Assembly: GCF_018119395.1 (NCBI RefSeq)
Contig: NZ_JAGPWD010000002.1
Coordinates: 186,001-250,000, forward strand
Source: Massilia sp. ZL223
GTDB lineage: Bacteria > Pseudomonadota > Gammaproteobacteria > Burkholderiales > Burkholderiaceae_D
DNA length: 64,000 nt
Direction of reading: 5' to 3'
Every line of letters starts with the position of its first letter. Position 1 is the stretch's first letter. The notes under the pieces were generated by a model, which saw only the letters and a list, made by a program, of their open reading frames with translations, was not told the DNA's origin and made no database searches. Positions 1 through 8,305 of the stretch are shown here, in pieces. The position numbers and the translations under genes were made by a program.

Positions 1-129
1 GACACCGAGGTCTGGATCCTCACCCATCCGGACCTGCGGCGGGTCAACCGGATCCGCAGCTTCACCGACTTCCTGTATGCCAGCTTGTCCGGACACCCGG
101 CTTTTGAACACATTCGAGACAAACAATGA
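1..129 (+). CDS. LysR-type transcriptional regulator, C-terminal fragment (cut by window start)
   Basis: Frame 1 is open from the first base to a TGA at 127-129 and gives 42 residues containing WILTHPDLRR and RSFTDFLY. This is the usual end of the effector-binding domain of LysR-type regulators, where a 'THPDLRR..R' strand is followed by the last helix 'F.DFL'. Nothing of the DNA-binding domain is visible, so the target is unknown. The stop codon overlaps the start of the next gene (ATGA, 126-129), which suggests translational coupling. The LysR assignment rests on this short tail only. Confidence 0.6.
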   Translation, partial: DTEVWILTHPDLRRVNRIRSFTDFLYASLSGHPAFEHIRDKQ

Positions 130-437
130 ACGACCACAAGAGAAACGAACTGGTAAGGATGGGCTGGGACATCCATGGCGCCGTCGAGGAAAGCTATCAC
201 GCCCACCCCGCCGGCCCGAACGATGGCGCTGCCTGGCTGGACAAGCAGCGCCTGCTCATGGCCGACATGGCCATCCACCTGCTGCAGACCGCCATCGCTC
301 CGGGCGAAGTCGAGCTGGAAAAGCTCAGGAACAATCTGAATGCGATCCTCGTGATCGCGGACCGCTTCCTGCCCGATGCCGGGCTGAGGAATGCGGCCGG
401 CAAACTCTACCAAGGGCCTGGCACGTCTCTCACTTGA
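126..437 (+). CDS. Hypothetical protein coupled to the LysR-type gene
   Basis: A 103-residue soluble protein that I do not recognise. It has no signal peptide, membrane segment or cysteine motif; the middle (about 40-85) looks helical, with a leucine-rich stretch (HLLQTAIAPGEVELEKL). Its ATG overlaps the TGA of the preceding LysR-type gene, so the two are probably one transcription unit. Its last eight bases overlap the 3' end of the convergent beta-helix gene. The coupling suggests a role linked to the regulator or its target, but nothing in the sequence gives a function. Confidence 0.6.
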   Translation: MNDHKRNELVRMGWDIHGAVEESYHAHPAGPNDGAAWLDKQRLLMADMAIHLLQTAIAPGEVELEKLRNNLNAILVIADRFLPDAGLRNAAGKLYQGPGTSLT

Positions 438-1953
438 CAGTGACGTTCTCGTCCGTGCCGTCGATGTAGACCTTCATGGACGTGCTTCCCGAGAAGGTGT
501 TGTTGGAAACCACGGTGGGGCTGCCGTAGACGTAAGTCAGCGAGATGTGCGCCTGAAACGGGCTGGGCGTCTTCCCGCCGCTGCGCCGGCCCATGACCGA
601 AAAAGCGCAGTTTGAATCCATCTTGTTGGCATCGATCGTGTGGCCGCCCGTATCCGTCCATTTGGCCCTGTCGCCGCCGCCGTAGACCTGGATGCCGTTC
701 CCTTCATTGTTCGAGACAATGTTGCCGTAAACCGAGCACTTGCAGGCGCCATCGTCCACACCGATGCCGACGCCTTCCGAGCCATTGTCCCGTGGGCCGC
801 CGTAGTTCAGGTTGAACCTGCAGGTGTTGTAGCGGATCGTATGCCCGGAGACGGCGTCCTGTCCGGCCGCCGACGACAGCTCGATGCCCCGGCCGTAATA
901 GGTGCTGCTCAATGCCCCGCCATTGGAATTGCAGGTGTTGCGCTCGATAATGTAAGACTTGGCGCGGCCGGTGATATGAATGCCGAAATTCATATTCTTG
1001 CTGCAGTTATTGTTGCCCACATAGCTGCGATCGCCACTGTTGATGAAGATGCCGCTCAACATCCCGGTCACGGTATTCTTGTCCAGCGTGGCGGCTTCCC
1101 CGCGGACGAGGAAAATGCCGATCGCTCCGCGGTTCGGGCTGTAATCGACGCCGGCTGGCGGAGACACGCGGTTCCCGCGAATCACAAGGCGCGTGAGGAA
1201 AGCGGTGCTGGTGTAGGTTTCACAGCGAATGCCGTGCGATGCCGCCGTGCCGCCGCCGCGGTGGCGGACCGTATTAGTGAGCAGGCGGATGTCGTCGATA
1301 GTGCCGTTCGCGGCGACCAGTATCCCCTGGTTGCCGTGCGTGGGCCCGTTGCTGATGACGTCGAACACACAGTTGGAGATGGTCACGCGGTTTTTTTCGA
1401 AGACATACACGCCGCCGCAATTCGACGTCACGTTGTTATTTTCGAAGATGCAGTCATTGCCCAGCCAGATGATCGCCACGTCGCTGTCTTCCGGGAAGGC
1501 AGGATTCCGGATGTCCAGGTTCCGGTAGGTGACGAAATCGCGCTCCTGCTTGTACACCGCGACCGAGGCGCCGCTGGCCGGCAGGGTGGGCGCCCCGGGC
1601 AGGAGAATGACCGGTTTCGGCTGCGAGGTATCGTCGCCGCCATTGGATCGATAGTAGGCGCCAACGGTGATGCGCTGCGACGCGGTGCCGCTCGCCGACA
1701 CCCGGAACACGCCCGAATACGTGGTGCCCCGTTTCTGCAGGTAGGTATGGCCGGGCAGCCAGGTAACGCTGGTCCATGAGCGGAACGGGTTGGCAAGCGT
1801 TCCGTCACCTGGACCGGCGGCAGTTGGATCGATGTAATGCACATTCGTGCTGCGTCCGCTTTGGGCCAGTGCGAACCGCGGCAGCATGGCTGCCGCGCAT
1901 GCGGAGACGCCCACGCCGGAGGCAACCCGAAGGAAGTCTCTTCTCTTGCTCAT
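430..1953 (-). CDS. Tat-exported right-handed parallel beta-helix protein
   Basis: A 507-residue protein with a twin-arginine signal (SKRRDFLRVASG, hydrophobic stretch, AQS cleavage region near residue 30). The body is a long run of short repeats rich in N, G and I/V (for example 'ENNNVTSNCGGVYVFEKNRVTISNC' in style), typical of right-handed parallel beta-helices such as pectate-lyase-like and NosD-like proteins. These often bind or cleave polysaccharides; no specific catalytic set can be assigned. An in-frame TTG lies six codons upstream (1971), but the ATG at 1953 is preceded by AAGGGA at good spacing and puts the RR motif near the N terminus. It is transcribed convergently to the small gene on its 3' side. 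Confidence 0.75.
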   Translation of the reverse strand: MSKRRDFLRVASGVGVSACAAAMLPRFALAQSGRSTNVHYIDPTAAGPGDGTLANPFRSWTSVTWLPGHTYLQKRGTTYSGVFRVSASGTASQRITVGAYYRSNGGDDTSQPKPVILLPGAPTLPASGASVAVYKQERDFVTYRNLDIRNPAFPEDSDVAIIWLGNDCIFENNNVTSNCGGVYVFEKNRVTISNCVFDVISNGPTHGNQGILVAANGTIDDIRLLTNTVRHRGGGTAASHGIRCETYTSTAFLTRLVIRGNRVSPPAGVDYSPNRGAIGIFLVRGEAATLDKNTVTGMLSGIFINSGDRSYVGNNNCSKNMNFGIHITGRAKSYIIERNTCNSNGGALSSTYYGRGIELSSAAGQDAVSGHTIRYNTCRFNLNYGGPRDNGSEGVGIGVDDGACKCSVYGNIVSNNEGNGIQVYGGGDRAKWTDTGGHTIDANKMDSNCAFSVMGRRSGGKTPSPFQAHISLTYVYGSPTVVSNNTFSGSTSMKVYIDGTDENVTVK

Positions 1954-2219
1954 AACGGTCCCTTCAATCAAGATCTGACAAACATGGCGCTAGTCCGTAT
2001 TCACCAAGTGTTCTGACCGCCATGACGATGCTACGCTTTGTGGTCGCAAGCTAGCAACGACTCTTTGTTAAAACCATTGGGCTATTTCCATGTCGAGTTG
2101 CGGTAATGCCAATGCCTGCCGTTAAGTAGGTCAGCATGTGCGGCGTGTCCGAAGGGCCTGCCGGATGACCGGGCGGTCCGGCGTGTCTGCTACACTGATC
2201 CGTTCTTTCAACCAGCGTA

Positions 2220-4208
2220 GTGCACCGATTGTTCCCGACTCCTGTTTCCGAAGGCCTGCCGCCCGTCCTTGCCGGTCCAATCCTGCGCCGTCTCGAGCCG
2301 GACCGCCTGGTGCTATGGCTGGTCGGCAGTGCACCGCTCGACCTGACCCTGGTGCTGGCGCCCAGGGAAGGCGCACCCAGGCGCTTGCCCCTGGACACGC
2401 GCCGCTGCCGGGTGATCCGCGTCGGCCGCCACGCCTGCGTGCACCTGATCGATGTCGCACTGCCCGAGCCGCTGCCGCAAGACACGATCATCGAGTACGA
2501 CCTGGTCATCACGCAGGGCGATGGCAGCGAGGCCGGCATCGCGATTTGGGCGCCGCACCTGCTGCATGCGGGCGCGGTGCGGCCGAACATGGTGCTGCGC
2601 AGCCGCAGCGACAATATCCTGTTCGGCTCCTGCCGCAAGCCGCATCATCCCGCGCCCGATGGCCTGGCGCGCGCCGACGCCTTGCTGGCCGAGCACGTCG
2701 AACGGGCCGACGAGCGGCCCGCCATGCTCATGCTGTGCGGCGACCAGGTGTATGCCGACGATGTGGCAGGGCCGATGCTGGCGGCGATCCACGCGCTGAT
2801 CCGGCGCCTGGGCCTGTATGGCGAATGCCTGGAAGGCGCGGTGGTCGCCGACAGCGAGGCGCTGTACCGCCATGCGGCCAGTTACTACCGGCGCGAAGAG
2901 CTGCTGCCTGCGTTTAAGTCCAACCGGGCGCTGCGCGAGCGCTTTTTCGGCGGCAGCGAAAAGCCGATCTTCACCACGGCCAATGCGCACAACCACCTGG
3001 TGACCCTGGCCGAGGTGATGGCCATGTACCTGCTGGTCTGGTCGCCCGTGCCATGGCAGCTGGTGGCGGATGCGCCGCCGCCCGCGCTTGCGTCCAGGTA
3101 TGCGGGCCGCTGGCGGCGCGAGTCAGGGGCGCTGGCGGGCTTCCGCCGCGACCTGCCGCAGGCGGCACGGCTGCTGGCGCACGTGCAGACCTTGATGATT
3201 TTCGACGACCACGACATCTCCGACGACTGGAACCTGTCGGCCAAGTGGGAGTCCACCGTCTACGGGCATCCGTTCGCGCGCCGCATCGTGGGCAATGCGC
3301 TGGTCGCCTATATGCTGTGCCAGGGCTGGGGCAACCGTCCGGAGATGTTCGGGACGGCGCTGGACGAGCTGGCGGCGCTGGCCGCCACCGCCGCTCCGGA
3401 CGGCCGGCTGGACGCGCCGGTGCAGGACGCGCTGGTCAAGCGCCTGCTGTCTTTCCGCCAGTGGGGCTACGTCGTGCGGACCAAGCCCACGGTCATCGTG
3501 CTCGATACCCGCACCCGGCGCTGGCGCAACCGGTACCGGCCCGGCCATCCGTCTGGCCTGATGGATTGGGAAGCGCTGACCGAGCTGCAGCACGAGCTGC
3601 TGGACGAAACGGAAGCCGTCATCGTCTCGCCCACGCCCATGTTCGGGGTCAAGCTGATCGAGGTGGTGCAAAGGATCGCCACCTCTGCGGGACTGGCCCT
3701 GAGCGTCGACGCCGAGAACTGGATGGCGCATCGCGGCGCGGCCGGCAGCATGCTGAATATCTTCAGCCATTCGCGCACCCCGGGCAATTACGTGGTCCTG
3801 TCGGGCGATGTGCACTACTCGTTCGCCTACGATGTCGAGCTGCGCGACTCGGACCGGCCGCCGCATATCTGGCAGATCACCAGCAGCGGGATCAAGAACG
3901 AATTCCCGCGCCGCCTGCTCGACTGGCTCGACCGCCTCAATCGCTGGCTGTATTCTCCGCGCTCGCCGCTGAACTGGTTCACCAAGCGCCGCGATCTCGT
4001 CTTCACGCCGCACCTGCCCGACCGGCGCCAGCATGGCGAGCGCGTCTGGAACGGCGCCGGCATCGGCCAGGTGTGGCTCGATGCACAGGGACGGCCGCTG
4101 CGCATCGTGCAGCACAACGCCGATGGCCGGCCGTCGACCCGGTTCCTGGCGCCGGAGCAGGAACCGTCTCTTGCGGCGGCGGCCGAGCAGCCCTTGGGCA
4201 AGCACTGA
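2220..4208 (+). CDS. PhoD-like alkaline phosphatase / metallophosphoesterase family protein
   Basis: A 662-residue protein with a GTG start. It carries PhoD-type metallophosphatase signatures: GSCRKPHH near residue 140, MLCGDQVYADD near 175-185, FDDHDISDDWN near 325 and LSGDVHYSF near 530. In PhoD-like enzymes these Asp/His residues hold the Fe/Ca or other metal centre that hydrolyses phosphodiesters or phosphomonoesters. No clear signal peptide is seen, unlike secreted PhoD, so this is probably one of the cytoplasmic 'PhoD-like' proteins of unknown substrate. The TGA is followed after 6 bases by the convergent sigma-factor gene. Confidence 0.8.
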   Translation: MHRLFPTPVSEGLPPVLAGPILRRLEPDRLVLWLVGSAPLDLTLVLAPREGAPRRLPLDTRRCRVIRVGRHACVHLIDVALPEPLPQDTIIEYDLVITQGDGSEAGIAIWAPHLLHAGAVRPNMVLRSRSDNILFGSCRKPHHPAPDGLARADALLAEHVERADERPAMLMLCGDQVYADDVAGPMLAAIHALIRRLGLYGECLEGAVVADSEALYRHAASYYRREELLPAFKSNRALRERFFGGSEKPIFTTANAHNHLVTLAEVMAMYLLVWSPVPWQLVADAPPPALASRYAGRWRRESGALAGFRRDLPQAARLLAHVQTLMIFDDHDISDDWNLSAKWESTVYGHPFARRIVGNALVAYMLCQGWGNRPEMFGTALDELAALAATAAPDGRLDAPVQDALVKRLLSFRQWGYVVRTKPTVIVLDTRTRRWRNRYRPGHPSGLMDWEALTELQHELLDETEAVIVSPTPMFGVKLIEVVQRIATSAGLALSVDAENWMAHRGAAGSMLNIFSHSRTPGNYVVLSGDVHYSFAYDVELRDSDRPPHIWQITSSGIKNEFPRRLLDWLDRLNRWLYSPRSPLNWFTKRRDLVFTPHLPDRRQHGERVWNGAGIGQVWLDAQGRPLRIVQHNADGRPSTRFLAPEQEPSLAAAAEQPLGKH

Positions 4209-4214
4209 TCAGTA

Positions 4215-5102
4215 TCAAAGCGCCTGGGGGACCGACGCCAGCTTTTCCGGATTACGCATGATAAAGACTGCCACGATCCGTTCCTTATCGACGATAAACG
4301 ACTGTACGGATTCCAGCTTTCCTTGCACATAGCGCAGCAAGCCTGGCTCGCCATTCACCAGGGCAGTCTTGTAAGAAACCTGCATGGGATACTTGAGCTC
4401 GAGTGTCCAGAATACGCCTGCCACCCGCCCTGCGCCCTTCAGGACATGCATGAATGACTTGGCCTTGCCCCCGCCGTCGGCCACCAGCTGCACCTCGTCG
4501 GACATCAAGGCGCGCATGTCCGCGCGATTGCCCTGCCTTGCGGCTTCGATGAACCTGCCAAGCAATTCGCGATGTTTGTCCTTGGGGACGTCAAAGCGCG
4601 GACGTTCCTGCTGAACGCGCACCGCTGCACGATGCACGAGTTGTCGGCAAGCCGGCTCCGACTTCTTCACTACCTCGGCGATCTCGGCGTAATCGGCGTC
4701 GAATACTTGCCTCATCAGGAAAGCTGCACGTTCTTCGGCGGACAGGCGCTCCAGGACCCACATGAAGGCAACCGAAACGTCGTTAGCCAGTTCAAGCGTA
4801 CTCTCGGGTGTCCTCTCGTCGAGTTCCACTAGCGGTTCCGGTAGCCACCAACCGATATAAGCCTCGCGATCGCGCTTTGCCGTTCGCAGGCGATCGATCG
4901 CGAGGCGGGTTGTCACGGTGACCAGCCATGCCTCGTGGGACAGGATCTGGTCCTTGGAAGCGTCATGCCAGCGTAGCCAGGCATCCTGCACGACATCCTC
5001 GGCATCCGCACGGATACCAAGCATCCGGTATGCAATCGAAAACAGGCGCGGACGCAGCGCGTCGAATATTGCTTCCGGGTTTATGCGAGCGTGATCAGTC
5101 AT
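4215..5102 (-). CDS. ECF41-type RNA polymerase sigma factor with C-terminal SnoaL-like domain (copy 1)
   Basis: A 295-residue extracytoplasmic-function sigma factor. Region 2 is near residues 10-75 (RLFSIAYRMLGIRADAEDVV), the linker carries WLPEP, region 4 lies near 130-180 (ADYAEIAEVVKKSEPACRQL), and a SnoaL-like C-terminal domain carries ADGGGK and NPEKL. WLPEP, DGGGK and NP(D/E)KL are the hallmark motifs of the ECF41 group, in which the fused domain replaces an anti-sigma factor and modulates activity. ECF41 genes typically sit beside a carboxymuconolactone decarboxylase, as here with the divergent gene at 5358. An exact ECF41-type promoter precedes this gene, implying autoregulation. It equals copy 2 (6913-7800) in length and domain layout. 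Confidence 0.92.
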   Translation of the reverse strand: MTDHARINPEAIFDALRPRLFSIAYRMLGIRADAEDVVQDAWLRWHDASKDQILSHEAWLVTVTTRLAIDRLRTAKRDREAYIGWWLPEPLVELDERTPESTLELANDVSVAFMWVLERLSAEERAAFLMRQVFDADYAEIAEVVKKSEPACRQLVHRAAVRVQQERPRFDVPKDKHRELLGRFIEAARQGNRADMRALMSDEVQLVADGGGKAKSFMHVLKGAGRVAGVFWTLELKYPMQVSYKTALVNGEPGLLRYVQGKLESVQSFIVDKERIVAVFIMRNPEKLASVPQAL

Positions 5103-5158
5103 GGTCTCTCCTATGGTAGCCGGGCAGCGCCTTTCACCCTATACCTTCATGCTTCCTA

Positions 5159-5185
5159 GACGGACTGGGCTCGCCCCTTGTGACA
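5159..5185 (-). promoter_or_regulatory. ECF41-type promoter of sigma factor copy 1
   Basis: Read on the minus strand this is TGTCACA (5185-5179), exactly 16 bases, then CGTC (5162-5159). It matches the ECF41 target consensus TGTCACA-N16-CGTC with no mismatch. A start site about 8 bases downstream leaves a leader of roughly 50 bases before the ATG at 5102. It implies that the sigma factor drives its own gene. Confidence 0.85.
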
Positions 5186-5276
5186 GCTCTGGAAACTTTT
5201 ATCGCTGGTATTGCCATCACATCGGGGAGATTGCCAGGGACACGTGAAACCTTTCCCGTGTAAATCGGCGTGCGAC

Positions 5277-5303
5277 TGTCACAAACCTGCCGCATCGGCC
5301 GTC
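5277..5303 (+). promoter_or_regulatory. ECF41-type promoter of the AhpD-like gene copy 1
   Basis: TGTCACA at 5277-5283, a 16-base spacer and CGTC at 5300-5303, again an exact match to the ECF41 consensus. It faces the decarboxylase gene that starts at 5358. It lies inside the longer open frame that begins at 5211, which argues for the downstream ATG at 5358 as the true start. Confidence 0.85.
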
Positions 5304-5357
5304 TTACAAGCAGCGGTGCCGCTAACCGTCATCGCCAACTTACATAAGGAAGATTTC

Positions 5358-5807
5358 ATGAAACGCCCAAACTGGTTCCAGGTGTCCGCTGAAGGTGCTA
5401 AAGCCGTCGGTGCACTTCATCATTACGTTACAACCGGCACGAGCCTGCCGGAGGAATTAATCCATTTGGTATTTTTAAGAACCTCGCAACTGAACGGCTG
5501 CGCCCACTGTATCGACATTCATACCCGCGACCTCATCAAGAGTGGCATGTCGGTCGACAAGATCGTCCTGGTGCCGGTATGGGAGGAAGCGGCCTATCTG
5601 TTTTCGGACCAGGAACGCGCAGCGCTGGCATGGACGGAAGAAGTAACGCATGTCAGCGAAACCCACGCTTCCGACGATGCATATGCCGCAGCGATGTCTA
5701 CGTTTGGAGAAAAGAACCTGGTCGAACTGACGCTTGTGATTGCAGCAATGAATGCGATTAATCGGATGGGAATCAGCTTCCGGATGAAGCCACTTGCAAA
5801 AGCGTGA
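5358..5807 (+). CDS. Carboxymuconolactone decarboxylase / AhpD-like family protein (copy 1)
   Basis: A 149-residue single-domain protein of the AhpD/CMD fold. It has the redox motif CAHCIDIH (C48, C51, H55), the CxxC-x3-H pattern of AhpD-type alkylhydroperoxidases, preceded by RTSQLNG. These proteins are thought to detoxify peroxides or act on small organic substrates; the substrate here is unknown. The ATG is chosen because AAGGA lies 7 bases upstream and because the ECF41 promoter lies between this ATG and the frame's upstream start. It is divergent from sigma factor copy 1 and is its predicted target. Confidence 0.9.
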   Translation: MKRPNWFQVSAEGAKAVGALHHYVTTGTSLPEELIHLVFLRTSQLNGCAHCIDIHTRDLIKSGMSVDKIVLVPVWEEAAYLFSDQERAALAWTEEVTHVSETHASDDAYAAAMSTFGEKNLVELTLVIAAMNAINRMGISFRMKPLAKA

Positions 5808-5977
5808 AGGATGTTGGGCGGGAGTGCCTGGCTACTCCCGCCTCCCGCGTAGCCATTGATGCAGAAGACGCCAGCGCTCAAGCAAGCGCGTGCCGTACAT
5901 GATTTAAGCCTACGGCCAGGGAGCACTGTTTCATCGGATCAGCCGTAGTGCCTTCACTGACGTTGAAAGGACCTGTA

Positions 5978-6202
5978 ATGGTATTCCACAACTATTCCCT
6001 GCTGAGTCACGAACGTAGCGCCTTGCTCGACGCATTGCGGCGCGACCTGAAAGCTCAGCACGAGCTAGCCATGAGGCCGGGACCATGGGTCGAGTGGCAT
6101 CGCTATAACGCGAGAATGGCGAAGCGCTTGTTAAATATACTTAATCCAAAGCGTACGTCTTGCTTCGGCTGCCGAGCAAGTCTTGAGGAAGCACTGATTT
6201 GA
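5978..6202 (+). CDS. Small hypothetical protein
   Basis: A 74-residue basic protein beginning MVFHNYSLLSHERSALLDALRR. The ATG is preceded by AAAGGA at proper spacing. It has two cysteines near the C terminus (CFGC) and no signal peptide or membrane segment. I do not recognise a family. It lies between the two ECF41 modules in a patch that looks less GC-rich than the flanking housekeeping genes. It could be a real small gene or a chance frame; the ribosome-binding site is the main support. Confidence 0.45.
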   Translation: MVFHNYSLLSHERSALLDALRRDLKAQHELAMRPGPWVEWHRYNARMAKRLLNILNPKRTSCFGCRASLEEALI

Positions 6203-6378
6203 GGGACCTGGACTGGGAGCACCTGACAAGTCCGCTAGTTGCTTGGAAAGCAATGGCCGCGTACACTGAACCATCTTGAACGTGAGCTTTCGCCCGCGGC
6301 AGTACTCATCAGGTCAGCGAATTTGGCGCGATGTGTAAGGCTTGTCAGGCTGAGCATCAATGTCGGCATTTACCCCCT

Positions 6379-6891
6379 ATGCTCATCCTGGAATTTCCAA
6401 ACGAAAGACATCGCGCTGCCTACGAAGACATGGTTAAGGGGTGGCGTAGTGTCGAAACGCCCACGTCTCCGGGTAAGCTTTTTGCGGGAAAAGACTTCGA
6501 CGAGTTTCTTTCGATCGTACAGCGCGAACCGGCGGAATCGGATCCAGCGAAAGTGCCTGCACACCTGTTTTTTCTCGCCGATACCGAATGTTCGAAACTT
6601 TTCGGCGCCATCCAGATTCGCCACCATATCAACCACCCGAATCTCATCGAGACTGGTGGCCACATTGGCTATGGCATCTGCCCGAGCGAAAGGCGCAAGG
6701 CTTATGCGACCAGGATGCTGGCCCTCGCTCTTCCCGAAGCGAAGAAAATCGGGCTGTCTCGCCTCCTTGTCACCTGTAAGGACGCCAATGTCGGATCCTG
6801 GAAAGCCATTGAGTCGAATGGCGGCGTTTTTGAGCGCACTACCTTCGACGAAGGGCAGCTGGCGCGTCGCTATTGGATCGAGATTACCTAG
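6379..6891 (+). CDS. GNAT-family N-acetyltransferase
   Basis: A 170-residue protein from the ATG at 6379 (MLILEFPNERHRAAY); an in-frame ATG 16 codons upstream (6331) is also possible, and neither has a strong ribosome-binding site. It has the GNAT layout: strand 'FGAIQIRHH', then HIGYGICPSERRKAYAT, the acetyl-CoA pyrophosphate-binding loop of the (Q/R)xxGx(G/A) type in a variant form, then 'SRLLVTCKDANVGSWKAIESNGG', the usual 'N..S...ie..GF' end. It probably transfers an acetyl group to a small molecule or protein amine; the substrate is unknown. It is convergent with sigma factor copy 2. Confidence 0.85.
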   Translation: MLILEFPNERHRAAYEDMVKGWRSVETPTSPGKLFAGKDFDEFLSIVQREPAESDPAKVPAHLFFLADTECSKLFGAIQIRHHINHPNLIETGGHIGYGICPSERRKAYATRMLALALPEAKKIGLSRLLVTCKDANVGSWKAIESNGGVFERTTFDEGQLARRYWIEIT

Positions 6892-6912
6892 TCGCGTCGG
6901 GCCTGCCTGATC

Positions 6913-7800
6913 TCAGGCGCTCCAGGGCGCCGCATCGATCGCGCCGAGCTTGTCGGGATTGCGCATCGCGTAGATCGCGACGATGCGCTCGCCATCGGTG
7001 ACGAAGGCCTGGGCCGATTCGAGCTGCCCGTCGACATAGCGCAGCAGGCCTGGCTCGCCGTTGATCAGCGCCATCTTGTACGCCAGCCGCGGCGCATTGC
7101 GCAGGTGGACGGCCTTGTACAGGTTGGCGATCCGCTCCGCCCCGCGAACGATCTTCATGAAGGACGCCACCTTGCCGCCGCCATCGGCCACGATGGCCAC
7201 ATCGTCGGCCAGCAGGCCCTTGAGCGCGGCCTGGTCGCCGCGGCTGGCGGCCTGCAGGAAGCGTTCGAGCAGCTGACGGTGTACATCTTTCCTGACCTGG
7301 AAGCGCGGCGTCTCCCGCCGCACCCGTTCGCTGGCGCGGTGCACCAGCTGGCGGCACGCGGCCTCGCTCTTGCCGAGCACCGCCGCCAGCTCGCCGTAGT
7401 CCTGGTCGAAGGCCTGGCGCAGCAGGAAGGCGGCGCGTTCCTCGGGCGCGAGGCGCTCCAGCACCCACATCAGCGCCACCGACAGCTCGCTGGCCAGCTC
7501 GGCGGCGTCCTCGGGCGTGCGCTCGTCGACTTCGATGAGCGGTTCCGGCAGCCATTCGCCGATGTAATGCTCGCGCTGGACCTTGGCCGCGCGCAGGCGG
7601 TCGATGGACAGGCGCGTCACCACCGAGACCAGCCAGGCTTCGCCCGATTGCACGGGGCCGCGCGCCGGATCGCTCCAGCGCAGCCAGGCGTCCTGCACCA
7701 CGTCCTCGGCGTCGGCGCGGATGCCCAGCATGCGGTAGGCAACCGAGAACAGGCGCGGGCGCAGGGCTGCGAACTGGCGGGTGTCGTCGTGCTGGTCCAT
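6913..7800 (-). CDS. ECF41-type RNA polymerase sigma factor with C-terminal SnoaL-like domain (copy 2)
   Basis: A 295-residue paralogue of the sigma factor at 4215-5102, with the same order: region 2 (RLFSVAYRMLGIRADAEDVV), linker WLPEP, region 4 (YGELAAVLGKSEAACRQL) and a SnoaL-like domain with ADGGGK and NPDKL. The longer open frame to 7872 was trimmed to the ATG at 7800 to align with copy 1. The gene starts 7 bases after the decarboxylase copy 2 stop, so both are one operon under the promoter at 8306-8332. Expression of this sigma factor would therefore depend on read-through from its own target promoter, a positive-feedback arrangement different from copy 1. Confidence 0.92.
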   Translation of the reverse strand: MDQHDDTRQFAALRPRLFSVAYRMLGIRADAEDVVQDAWLRWSDPARGPVQSGEAWLVSVVTRLSIDRLRAAKVQREHYIGEWLPEPLIEVDERTPEDAAELASELSVALMWVLERLAPEERAAFLLRQAFDQDYGELAAVLGKSEAACRQLVHRASERVRRETPRFQVRKDVHRQLLERFLQAASRGDQAALKGLLADDVAIVADGGGKVASFMKIVRGAERIANLYKAVHLRNAPRLAYKMALINGEPGLLRYVDGQLESAQAFVTDGERIVAIYAMRNPDKLGAIDAAPWSA

Positions 7801-7807
7801 TGCTGTC

Positions 7808-8266
7808 TCAGTCAGGGAATGCCGCCCGGGCCACCGGCTGGCGGAAGCCGATCGCCATACGGTTCCAGGCATTCATCAGGGCGGTCGCGAAGCCGAGGTC
7901 GGAAATCTCCTGCTCGGTGAAATGCTCCTTCAAGGGCAAGAATACGCCATCGGGCACCTCGCCGTGCTCGAGGCGGGTCGCCGCTTCGGCCCAGGCCAGG
8001 GCGGCGCGCTCGCGGGCCGTGTAGAACCCGGTTTCGCGCCAGGTGCTCAAGCTGTTGATGCGCTGGAAGTCTTCGCCATCCCTGATGAGGTCGCGCGCGT
8101 GCTTGTCGACGCAGAAGGCGCAGCCGTTGATTTGCGAGACGCGCAGGAAGACCAGGCGGACCAGCTGTTTTCCGAGCGGGGAGGCTTCGACGGCGGTTTC
8201 GGCGGCGGCCAGGGCGCGGTAGGCGGCGGGGGAGAGGGAGTAGTAGGGGAGGCGGAGGGAGGACAT
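7808..8266 (-). CDS. Carboxymuconolactone decarboxylase / AhpD-like family protein (copy 2)
   Basis: A 152-residue AhpD/CMD-fold protein with the redox motif CAFCVDKH (C49, C52, H56) after RVSQING. It is related to the copy at 5358 but diverged outside the motif. It is the first gene of a two-gene operon with sigma factor copy 2. A TTG-started extension to 8299 was rejected because 8299 coincides with the start site expected from the ECF41-type promoter, while the ATG at 8266 has GGGAACC-like purines upstream and gives a normal family N terminus. Confidence 0.9.
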   Translation of the reverse strand: MSSLRLPYYSLSPAAYRALAAAETAVEASPLGKQLVRLVFLRVSQINGCAFCVDKHARDLIRDGEDFQRINSLSTWRETGFYTARERAALAWAEAATRLEHGEVPDGVFLPLKEHFTEQEISDLGFATALMNAWNRMAIGFRQPVARAAFPD

Positions 8267-8305
8267 GAATGGGTTCCTTTGCTGATTTGGTTGGTACAAC
8301 CATTA

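Noticed and set aside
5211..5357. N-terminal extension of the AhpD-like gene copy 1
   Set aside because: The exact ECF41-type promoter lies inside it, and the ATG at 5358 has a good ribosome-binding site.
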